NCBI GenBank assembly: GCA_002404795.1
Contig: DHKK01000065.1
Coordinates: 56,566-65,750, forward strand
From: Clostridiales bacterium UBA4696
GTDB taxonomy: Bacteria; Bacillota; Clostridia; Oscillospirales; Oscillospiraceae
Length of the DNA stretch: 9,185 nt
Direction: 5' to 3'
The position numbers and the translations under genes are program-made. A model generated the notes under the pieces. The model worked only from the letters and a program-made list of their open reading frames with translations, was not told where the DNA came from and ran no database searches. Below are positions 1 to 6,248 of this stretch, piece by piece; position 1 is the first letter of the stretch; the number at the start of each line of letters is the position of its first letter.

Positions 1-500
1 TAGTTGAACTCCAGGAAGCTCAGGCCCTTTTCCATGCGCTGCTTGTAGCACTCGGCGCGGAGCATGTTGTTGACAGAGAAGCACGCGCCGACCTCGCGCA
101 GCAGCTCAATATAGTTGAGATTCAGCAGCCAGTCGGCATTGTTGACCATGATGGCCTTGCCCGGCCCGAAGTCAATGAAGCGCTCCATCTGGCGCTTGAA
201 GCATTCGGCGTTGTGGTCGATGTCTTCCTTGGTCAGCATCTTGCGCATGTCGGTACGGCCGGACGGGTCGCCGATCATGGTCGTGCCGCCGCCGATGAGC
301 GCGACGGGCTGGTTGCCCGCCATCTGCAGACGCTTCATGAGCGTCAGCGCCATGAAGTGGCCGGCAGTCAGGGAATCCGCAGTGCAGTCGAAGCCGATAT
401 AGAACTTCGCCTTGCCCGCGTTGACCATCTCGCGGATTTCCGGCTCATTGGTGACCTGCTTGACAAGCCCTCTGGCCTGCAGTTCTTCATAAATACCCAT
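1..500 (-). CDS. tyrS: Tyrosyl-tRNA synthetase, N-terminal 166 residues (cut by window edge)
   Basis: Class I aminoacyl-tRNA synthetase that charges tRNA-Tyr with tyrosine in the cytoplasm. The visible part starts MGIYEELQARGLVKQ. It then shows the Rossmann-fold catalytic region: FYIGFDCTADSLTAGH carries the HIGH-type motif (here TAGH), followed by ALIGGGTTMIGDPSGR, which is highly characteristic of bacterial TyrS. The KMSKS loop and the C-terminal S4-like tRNA-binding domain lie outside the window. The ATG at 500-498 is chosen because AGAAGGAG sits 8 nt upstream. The gene lies 32 nt after the zinc-ribbon gene with no terminator between them, so both should be on the transcript controlled by the tyrosine T-box at 851-1128. 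The UAC specifier of that leader independently supports the tyrosine assignment. Confidence 0.97.
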   Translation of the reverse strand, partial: MGIYEELQARGLVKQVTNEPEIREMVNAGKAKFYIGFDCTADSLTAGHFMALTLMKRLQMAGNQPVALIGGGTTMIGDPSGRTDMRKMLTKEDIDHNAECFKRQMERFIDFGPGKAIMVNNADWLLNLNYIELLREVGACFSVNNMLRAECYKQRMEKGLSFLEFN

Positions 501-532
501 TGTGATTTCTCCTTCTATGATCAAATAGTTTT

Positions 533-832
533 TTACAGTTCCATCAGCCGTCTGCCGCAGTGCGGGCAGATGGCGTCGTCCATGTCGTGCATGTCGCCGC
601 AGTAGGGGCAGGCGATCTGCTCGATGCCGCTCGTCTCCGGCTCCTCCGGGTCGCCCAGCAGATAGAATTCGAGCTTTTTGCAGCGCTCGCAGCATTCGAC
701 GTCCACGTCCAGCGCGCCGGACATGATCTGGCTCAGATTGCCGAAGAGCATACTGAATCTTCCCTTCTGCAGCTCCATATTGCCGAGGCTCTGCATCTTG
801 CCGCCGCAGGCGGAACAGGTTTTCTGGCGCAT
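533..832 (-). CDS. Small zinc-ribbon protein of unknown function, first gene after the Tyr T-box
   Basis: A 99-residue cytoplasmic protein with paired cysteines typical of zinc ribbons: CSAC at 6-9, CCERC at 47-51, CPYC at 75-78 and CPHC at 89-92. The layout suggests two zinc sites: an N-terminal one built from the CxxC at 6-9 and the CxxC at 48-51, and a C-terminal ribbon of the double CPxCG type. No enzyme motif, signal peptide or membrane helix is visible. The ATG at 832-830 is preferred over upstream in-frame starts, because AAAGGAG lies just before it and because the longer form would read into the T-box terminator stem. Its place between the T-box and tyrS puts it under tyrosine control. 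A role in RNA or ribosome binding is possible but is only a guess. I do not recognise a named family with certainty. Confidence 0.88.
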   Translation of the reverse strand: MRQKTCSACGGKMQSLGNMELQKGRFSMLFGNLSQIMSGALDVDVECCERCKKLEFYLLGDPEEPETSGIEQIACPYCGDMHDMDDAICPHCGRRLMEL

Positions 833-850
833 AAAAGGCTCCTTTCTGTC

Positions 851-884
851 AGAAACGCCCTCTGCTCTTTGCGAGCAGAGGGCG
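851..884 (-). terminator. T-box intrinsic terminator hairpin
   Basis: A perfect 12-bp stem (884-873 with 867-856, CGCCCTCTGCTC and its complement) encloses a GCAAA loop, followed by TTTCT. The T run is short. The 5' arm contains the CCTCTG that the antiterminator captures when uncharged tRNA-Tyr binds. The hairpin ends 18 nt before the zinc-ribbon start codon. It may also stop transcripts arriving from the upstream SLH gene, which has no terminator of its own. Confidence 0.92.
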
Positions 885-1128
885 AATATTCGCGGTACCA
901 CCTCTGGTTCGCCGGTCCCTTGCGGAAACGGCCTTACGGAGCGCCAATACGCCCCTGCGCGATAACGGGCGCACCCGACACACCCCTACTGCGCAGTGTC
1001 CTGCGTTTCAGAGGGCAGCTCCGGGATGTATTCGCCTGACGCCGTCTGCTTTCTTGCACCGACCGAAAGCTCTCTGGAGACGGGACCTATCAGGGTACTT
1101 CTTCCCTTCGTCACTGTAACTGTATTAC
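851..1128 (-). promoter_or_regulatory. Tyrosine-specific T-box riboswitch leader
   Basis: This 5' leader senses uncharged tRNA-Tyr and switches between termination and read-through. Stem I is easy to trace. The lower helix is CCTGA (1094-1090) with TCAGG (1039-1035). The middle helix is CCGTCT (1083-1078) with AGACGG (1047-1042). An AGAGA bulge follows, then the apical helix GCTTTC (1070-1065) with GAAAGC (1053-1048). The loop-E pair is AGTA (1099-1096) with GAA (1033-1031), and the specifier codon TAC (Tyr) follows directly at 1030-1028. The T-box proper, AACCAGAGGTGGTACCGCG, is at 909-891; its TGGT bulge pairs with the ACCA end of the tRNA. The antiterminator pairs CAGAGG (906-901) with CCTCTG (881-876), which is also part of the terminator stem, so the two structures exclude each other. 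The start near 1128 is inferred from the promoter. Confidence 0.96.
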
Positions 1129-1134
1129 AGATGC

Positions 1135-1163
1135 AGTATAGCGGATTTGTTCCAATTTGTCAA
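1135..1163 (-). promoter_or_regulatory. Sigma-A type promoter of the tyrosine T-box / tyrS unit
   Basis: A perfect -35 box TTGACA (1163-1158) and a -10 box TATACT (1140-1135) are separated by 17 nt. This is one mismatch from the TATAAT consensus and optimal in spacing. Transcription should start near 1128-1126, giving a leader of about 295 nt before the first start codon. The -35 box directly abuts the TGA stop (1166-1164) of the upstream SLH gene, so the two units are separated by no spare DNA. Confidence 0.9.
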
Positions 1164-2393
1164 TCAATATTCGCCAAACAGCGCGACAAGCTTACCGTCT
1201 TTGATCTCGTAGAGCGCGGCATGCGCGTCCATGATGCCCATGCAGTAGGAGCCTGCGATATATAGCGTTCCGTATTCCACATAGATATCAGTCAGATTCT
1301 GCGTTGGGCTGCTCTCGTCGCGTTCGGCAAGGATGGAGCGCACGGCGTTCTGTCCCGGGTTTTCCAGCTTCATCACTCTCGAGGCGCAGGGGGAATATAC
1401 AGCCGCGTAAACATATGCCGGTATCGGCTTGGTATCGTCCCAGCTCAGATAATAGAGCGTATTGTCCCCGTACCAGCAGAAATCCAGCACAGGCTCAGCC
1501 ACGATCTGCTCGAGCGTATTGCCGCTGCGCTTATAGAGACCCGCGCGTCCCCAGACATATATACCGTCGGAGCCGGTCAGCAGCCGGTCAGTCAGGACAT
1601 AGCCGTTGATCGACGGCGGTTCTTTCCACAAGCCAACTGTTTTGACTGCCTTGCCTGTAAGCGGCTCATAGAGTCCAAGGCCGATGGAACCGGCAAGGGT
1701 GTACTGCATCAGCCAATAGTCGCCGACCGTGCAGACATACTCGCAGCCCTTTTCGCGCAGCACCAGCTGCGCCTTGAGGCGGGCAAGGATCGCCACAGCC
1801 TCGGCTCTGGTGACACCCTTGTCGGGCTTGAAGCTGCCGTCCGGGTAGCCGGTCAGAAGGTTCTGGTTGGCACAGACGCGCAGACCGCTGTTGTTGAATC
1901 TTTCATATTCTTTTGTGTCGGAAAACAGCGGCTGCCACTGTGCCAGCTCCATGCGCTGTTCGTTCCAGTTGATGACGAGCTGATTTGCGGCGTCCGCGCG
2001 TTCATTGACGCCGCCCCAGCTTTCACAGAATTTTCCGAGCAGCCTGGCGATCTCGCCGCGCGGCATTGCCTCGGAGCGGCTGCCGGTCGTGTCGTCCAGA
2101 AGCCGATGCGCCGTGCAGACGTCATAGGCAGCTTTCCACCATTCGTCCCCCTCCGCCTGCTTCCACTCGTCCGGGAACGCGATGCGGGCGAACAACGTGA
2201 GGAATTCCGCACGAGAAACGGTCTTTTCCGGCTTGTATGTGCCGTCCGGGTATCCGGTGATCTCGGCATGCAGATATTCAATCTGTTCATGCGCCCAGTG
2301 CGTGTCGGATACGTCGGTATATTCCGCCGCGCTGACCACTGCGCTCAGAAGCAGCACGGTCAGAAGCCCAAGCAATAATCTGCGAAGCTTCAT
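1164..2393 (-). CDS. Secreted SLH-domain protein with uncharacterised C-terminal region
   Basis: A 409-residue exported protein. Residues 1-22 form a signal peptide: basic KLRR, then a leucine-rich core, with likely cleavage after VSA. There is no lipobox cysteine. Residues about 25-70 are a clear SLH domain (YTDVSDTHWAHEQIEYL, then ITGYPDGTYKPEKTVSRAEF). Residues about 84-126 look like a degenerate SLH repeat. Residues about 155-205 are a third repeat with LLTGYPDGSFKPDKGVTRAEA. SLH domains usually anchor proteins to cell-wall polymers. Residues about 215-409 hold short beta-rich segments (GIYVWGRAGLYKR, NTLYYLSWDD, TLYIAGSYCMG) that may form a propeller-like fold; this is inference. The ATG at 2393-2391 is chosen for its signal peptide and the GAGGGGAG upstream. 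It overlaps the recN stop as ATGA, so translation is probably coupled. The substrate or role is unknown. Confidence 0.9.
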   Translation of the reverse strand: MKLRRLLLGLLTVLLLSAVVSAAEYTDVSDTHWAHEQIEYLHAEITGYPDGTYKPEKTVSRAEFLTLFARIAFPDEWKQAEGDEWWKAAYDVCTAHRLLDDTTGSRSEAMPRGEIARLLGKFCESWGGVNERADAANQLVINWNEQRMELAQWQPLFSDTKEYERFNNSGLRVCANQNLLTGYPDGSFKPDKGVTRAEAVAILARLKAQLVLREKGCEYVCTVGDYWLMQYTLAGSIGLGLYEPLTGKAVKTVGLWKEPPSINGYVLTDRLLTGSDGIYVWGRAGLYKRSGNTLEQIVAEPVLDFCWYGDNTLYYLSWDDTKPIPAYVYAAVYSPCASRVMKLENPGQNAVRSILAERDESSPTQNLTDIYVEYGTLYIAGSYCMGIMDAHAALYEIKDGKLVALFGEY

Positions 2394-4069
2394 ATCTGTT
2401 CTCCCCTCTTTGTCTGCCCGGCCAGCCGCAGCAGCTCTGCCGCGCCGGCCAGCGTCGTTTCGGTGATCATGCTGCCGCCAATGAGGCGGGCCAGCTCCTG
2501 CCTGCGCCCGGCTGCATCCAGCCGCAGGACGCTTGTGTATGTTCGTTCGTTTTCCACGCGCTTTTCGACCGTGAACTCCGTGTCGGCCATGGCCGCGATC
2601 TGCGGCAGGTGCGTCACGCACAGGACCTGGCGGCCCTTCGCGACCGTCCAGAGCTTATACGCGACCTTCTGTGCCGCGCGGCCGCTGACGCCCGCGTCGA
2701 CCTCGTCGAAGATCATGGTCCCGATGGAATCCTCGGCCGCCAGCACATTTTTCATTGCCAGCATGATGCGCGCCAGCTCGCCGCCGGAGGCGACCTTCGA
2801 CAGCGGCCGCAGCGCCTCGCCGACGTTGGCGGACATCAGGAAGCGGACGGCGTCCAGGCCGTTTTCCTGCGGCATCTGCTCCGAAAACTCGCAGACGAAG
2901 CGGATCTTCGGCATGTCGAGCTGCATGAGCTCGGAGGAGATCGCGTTCTGCAGGCGCTGCGCGGCCTCTTTGCGGGCGCTGGTCAGCGCCGCGCCCTGCT
3001 CCAGCATCGTTTTCTGCAGGCCGGAGAGCTTTTTCTGCAGCTGCTCGATGCGGTCGGTGGCAAATTCCACCTCGTCGAGCTGCTGCTTTGCTTTTTCCAG
3101 AAATGCCAGAACGTCCTCCACGCTGCCGCCGTATTTGCGCTTGAGCTTGTGGAGCGTATCAAGCCGCTCTTCGATCTGCTCGAGCTCGTCTGCAGAGTAG
3201 GTCAGGTCGTCTTTTTTGTCGCGCAGCTCATCGGCGATGTCCTGCGCGGTGTACATGAGGTCGTTGAGCTTGCCGCTGAGCGCGCGCATGTCATCGGACA
3301 CACGGCTGACCTTTTCCAGCGCGTGCGCGGCGTTGGCGATCATGGCGGACGCGCCGTCGGAGGATTCGTCGCCGTAGAGCGCGGCCACGGCCGATTCGAT
3401 CGCATCGGTCAGCTTTTCCGCGTTCTGCAGGACCTTCCGGCGTTCGAGCAGGTCCTCTTCCTCGCCGGGCTGCAGCTCTGCGCGCTCGATCTCGTCGATC
3501 TGGAATTTCAGCGTCTCGACCAGCCGCAGCTTTTCCGACTCGTCCATCGACAGCCGCCGGATCTCCTGCCGGACGGCGCTGACCTTGTCATAGGCCTGCC
3601 GGTAGCTTTCCAGCAGCGCTTCGTCGTGCGCAAACAGATCCAGATACCCAATATGCGTCGCCTCGTCAAACAGCTGCTGGGAGTCGTTCTGCCCGTGGAT
3701 CTGGATGAGCTGGACGCCGAGCCTGCGGAGTGTGGAGACCGTGACGGGCTTGCCGCTCACGCGGCAGCTGTTCTTCCCGTCGGCGAAGATCTCGCGGGAG
3801 ATGCCAAGCTCCGGCTCATACGGGACTTGATTCTCCGCAAACCACGGCAGCTCCGGTACGCCAGTAAAGATGGCGCTGACGAACGCCTTCTGCGCGCCGG
3901 TGCGGATCATTTCGCGCGAGGCCCGTTCACCCAAAATGGCAGAGATCGCGTCAATGACGATCGACTTGCCCGCACCGGTCTCGCCGGTGAGGACATTGAA
4001 GCCGCGGTCAAAAGAGATCTCTGCCTGTTCAATGACGGCTATATTTTCGATGTGCAGGGTAGAAAGCAT
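2390..4069 (-). CDS. recN: DNA repair ATPase RecN
   Basis: An SMC-like ATPase of 559 residues (usual length about 550-570) that acts early at DNA double-strand breaks in the nucleoid. The N-terminal ATPase half shows the Walker A motif GETGAGKS at 29-36 and the RecN-typical IHGQND at 124-129. Residues about 150-375 are the charged coiled-coil arm, rich in Glu, Lys, Leu and Gln, interrupted near the middle by less helical sequence. The C-terminal half carries the ABC signature SGGELAR (428-434), Walker B TMIFDE (451-456) and the H-loop CVTHLPQ with His487. AGGAGG precedes the ATG at 4069-4067. The gene follows argR by 33 nt and overlaps the SLH gene by 4 nt. The linkage to argR is conserved across Firmicutes. 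Nothing appears broken. Confidence 0.98.
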   Translation of the reverse strand: MLSTLHIENIAVIEQAEISFDRGFNVLTGETGAGKSIVIDAISAILGERASREMIRTGAQKAFVSAIFTGVPELPWFAENQVPYEPELGISREIFADGKNSCRVSGKPVTVSTLRRLGVQLIQIHGQNDSQQLFDEATHIGYLDLFAHDEALLESYRQAYDKVSAVRQEIRRLSMDESEKLRLVETLKFQIDEIERAELQPGEEEDLLERRKVLQNAEKLTDAIESAVAALYGDESSDGASAMIANAAHALEKVSRVSDDMRALSGKLNDLMYTAQDIADELRDKKDDLTYSADELEQIEERLDTLHKLKRKYGGSVEDVLAFLEKAKQQLDEVEFATDRIEQLQKKLSGLQKTMLEQGAALTSARKEAAQRLQNAISSELMQLDMPKIRFVCEFSEQMPQENGLDAVRFLMSANVGEALRPLSKVASGGELARIMLAMKNVLAAEDSIGTMIFDEVDAGVSGRAAQKVAYKLWTVAKGRQVLCVTHLPQIAAMADTEFTVEKRVENERTYTSVLRLDAAGRRQELARLIGGSMITETTLAGAAELLRLAGQTKRGEQI

Positions 4070-4102
4070 CGGTTTCCCTCCTGTTCTGTCCGGGCGGCGG
4101 CG

Positions 4103-4558
4103 TCAGTGCACGATCTGCTCCCGGATCTCCGCGCAGAGGCTGGCTGCCGACTGCGTGTCCTTCAAAACAACGAAGCAGGTATCGTCACCGGCGAGCGTGC
4201 CGAGCATTTCCGGGATGTTCAGCTTGTCGATCGCGGCGGCCGCGCCGTTGGCAAGACCCGGCATGGTCTTGATGACGATCATGTTCTGGGCGTAATCCAC
4301 GCTGGTGATGCACTGCCGGAAGATGAGATTCAGCTTGGCCGAGAACGTATGCTCCACGGGCTTCGGCGTGGTGGAATATCGGTAGACACCGTCCGGCCCG
4401 AGCTCCTTGATGATGCGCAGCTGCTTGATATCGCGGGAGATCGTCGCCTGCGTGGTCCGGAAGCCCGCGTCGTTCAGCTCCGCGAGCAGCTGCTCCTGCG
4501 TCTGCACGCTGTGGTCATGGATGAGCTCCAGAATTTTTTCCTGGCGTTTTGATTTCAT
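4103..4558 (-). CDS. argR: Arginine repressor ArgR/AhrC
   Basis: A hexameric transcription factor of 151 residues that senses L-arginine and represses arginine biosynthesis, and in some species activates catabolism. Residues 1-65 form the winged helix-turn-helix; TTQATISRDIKQLRI (35-49) contains the recognition helix with the conserved Ser41-Arg42. The C-terminal oligomerisation and arginine-binding domain ends with GTLAGDDT (120-127), whose acidic pair contacts arginine. The length matches the family. The gene starts 6 nt after the nadK stop, and its GAGG ribosome binding site lies inside the last codons of nadK. I saw no convincing ARG box in the window, so its targets are elsewhere. Confidence 0.97.
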   Translation of the reverse strand: MKSKRQEKILELIHDHSVQTQEQLLAELNDAGFRTTQATISRDIKQLRIIKELGPDGVYRYSTTPKPVEHTFSAKLNLIFRQCITSVDYAQNMIVIKTMPGLANGAAAAIDKLNIPEMLGTLAGDDTCFVVLKDTQSAASLCAEIREQIVH

Positions 4559-4564
4559 AGGGGC

Positions 4565-5431
4565 TTACCTCATTTTTTCAATGAATTTCTTGTTCAGGAT
4601 CTCAAAAAAGCTGATATCCTTCAGCCGGACCAGCCGGGTGACCTTCTGCGAGCTTTTTACCACGATCTCGTCGCCGACGTTCAGCCGGAAGGCCCGTCCG
4701 CCGTCGACGGAGAGGAAGGCGTTGTGCCGCCCGACCTTGCCGACCCGGACTGCGATCACGCGGTCCGGCGCGACGACGATGCTCTTGGCCAGCATGGCGT
4801 GCGCGCAGATGGGCGTGATCAGGAAGTTCTTCGCAGACGGCTCAACGATCGGCCCGCCGGCGGACATGGAATAAGCCGTCGACCCGGTCGGTGTACAGAG
4901 GATCACGCCGTCGCCGGAGAAGCTGGTGGCCTCCACCCCATCGCAGGTGATAGAGAGCTGCACTACGCGGGCAATGGCACCCTTGGTGATGACCGCGTCG
5001 TTGAGCGCCGTCTCATGGAACAGCGTCTGCTTGCCGCTGACCACGCTGACGTCCAGCATCGTCCGCGGCTCCACAGTATAATCTCCCTGCGGGATCTTGC
5101 GCAGCAGCTCCATTTCCGAAGCCTCGAGCTCGGCGATGAAGCCCATCGTGCCGATATTGACACCGAGAATGGGGAGGCCATGCTCGGTAGCGATCTTCGA
5201 GGAATGCAGGATCGTCCCGTCACCGCCGAAGCAGATGAGCATATCCGCAGTCCGGATCTCCTTCTGGATCTCGCGGAAGCGGAGGTCCGACGGGATCTCA
5301 AAGCTCCGGTCCACATCGAACGGCAGGCAGAGCGAGACCTCGGTGCCTGCCTCCTTCAGGATCTGGCAGGCCTGCCGGGCGTGTTTGAATTGTTTGTCCC
5401 GATAGGGATTCGGCGAAACGACGATCTTCAT
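4565..5431 (-). CDS. nadK: NAD kinase
   Basis: Phosphorylates NAD+ to NADP+ using ATP or polyphosphate, and is the only route to NADP in most bacteria. The protein has 288 residues, normal for the family. The family signature GGDGT is at 69-73, with Asp71 as the expected catalytic base. Downstream come NIGTMGF, the LNDAVITKG motif that helps bind NAD, and SGDGVILCTPTGSTAYSMSAGGPI, the glycine-rich conserved block of NAD kinases. The ATG at 5431-5429 follows tlyA by 7 nt with an AAGGGG ribosome binding site. Placement between tlyA and argR is typical of the clostridial version of this cluster. Confidence 0.97.
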   Translation of the reverse strand: MKIVVSPNPYRDKQFKHARQACQILKEAGTEVSLCLPFDVDRSFEIPSDLRFREIQKEIRTADMLICFGGDGTILHSSKIATEHGLPILGVNIGTMGFIAELEASEMELLRKIPQGDYTVEPRTMLDVSVVSGKQTLFHETALNDAVITKGAIARVVQLSITCDGVEATSFSGDGVILCTPTGSTAYSMSAGGPIVEPSAKNFLITPICAHAMLAKSIVVAPDRVIAVRVGKVGRHNAFLSVDGGRAFRLNVGDEIVVKSSQKVTRLVRLKDISFFEILNKKFIEKMR

Positions 5432-5438
5432 GGTGCGG

Positions 5439-6248
5439 TTACCCCTTCAGTGTCTCATGCGCCTGCGCGACGAGCGCGGCGACGTCCGGGATCTGCGCTT
5501 GTCCCTGCTGCATGGAAAGATGCGCGAGGAATTCGATATTGCCCTCCGGGCCCTTGACCGGAGAAAACGTCAGGTTCCGGACGGTAAAATGCAGGGAATC
5601 GGCCAGCGCAAGGAAGTTTTGCAGCACATCCGCGTGGACGGCCGGGTCACGCACGACACCCTTCTTCCCGACGTTCTCTTTCCCGGCCTCAAACTGCGGC
5701 TTGATGAGGCACAGCACCTGGCCGGTGGGCTTGAGCAGCTTCTGGATGGCTGGAAGGACGATCTTCAGCGAGATGAACGACACATCCACCACCGACAGAT
5801 CCAGCATCTCGCCGAGATCCTCCGTCGTGACGTAGCGGATGTTGGTCCGCTCCATCACGACGACGCGCGGGTCGGAGCGGATTTTCCACGCCAGCTGGCC
5901 GTAGCCGACGTCGATGGCGAAGACCTTGCTGGCTCCCTGCTGCAGCAGACAGTCGGTAAATCCGCCGGTCGACGCGCCGGAGTCACTGCAGACGAAGCCG
6001 GTCGGGTCGACGCCGAAATCGCGCAGCGCCTTTTCCAGCTTCAGTCCGCCGCGGCTGACGTACGGACAGGCGCTGCCGCGGACCTCGATCACCGGATCCT
6101 CGTCGATATTGACCTCGAGCCCGGCCTTGTCGGCCTTCTGCTCGTTTACATAAACCTCACCAGCCATGATCATGGCCTGCGCCTTGCTTCTCGATTCCGC
6201 CAGATTGCGCGCGACCAGCAGCACATCCAGCCGTTCCTTATGCTTCAT
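5439..6248 (-). CDS. tlyA: TlyA-family rRNA 2'-O-methyltransferase
   Basis: An S-adenosylmethionine-dependent RNA methyltransferase of 269 residues. In mycobacteria TlyA methylates C1409 of 16S and C1920 of 23S rRNA, and its loss causes capreomycin resistance; the clostridial target is inferred. Residues about 5-55 form an S4 RNA-binding domain (ERLDVLLVARNLAESRSKAQAMI). From SRGGLKLEKAL (65-75) on, the FtsJ/RrmJ-like fold begins. The SAM-binding GASTGGFTD is at 91-99, followed by DVGYGQLAW. Asp155, Lys183 in LIKPQFE and Glu239 in GNIEF are candidates for the catalytic set. The ATG at 6248-6246 is chosen over a longer frame because AGGAGG lies just upstream and the S4 domain starts at once. 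It overlaps the dxs stop as ATGA. Old annotations as hemolysin should be ignored. Confidence 0.96.
   Translation of the reverse strand: MKHKERLDVLLVARNLAESRSKAQAMIMAGEVYVNEQKADKAGLEVNIDEDPVIEVRGSACPYVSRGGLKLEKALRDFGVDPTGFVCSDSGASTGGFTDCLLQQGASKVFAIDVGYGQLAWKIRSDPRVVVMERTNIRYVTTEDLGEMLDLSVVDVSFISLKIVLPAIQKLLKPTGQVLCLIKPQFEAGKENVGKKGVVRDPAVHADVLQNFLALADSLHFTVRNLTFSPVKGPEGNIEFLAHLSMQQGQAQIPDVAALVAQAHETLKG

Noticed and set aside
2394..2621. 76-codon upstream extension of the SLH protein
   Set aside because: The added sequence is antisense-like Arg/Gly-rich reading inside recN in another frame. The signal peptide and the ribosome binding site place the start at 2393.
2609..4552. Long plus-strand open frame of 647 codons
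   Set aside because: It is exactly antisense to recN and argR, both of which carry all family motifs. The translation is low-complexity His/Leu/Arg-rich, and it arises from high G+C codon use.
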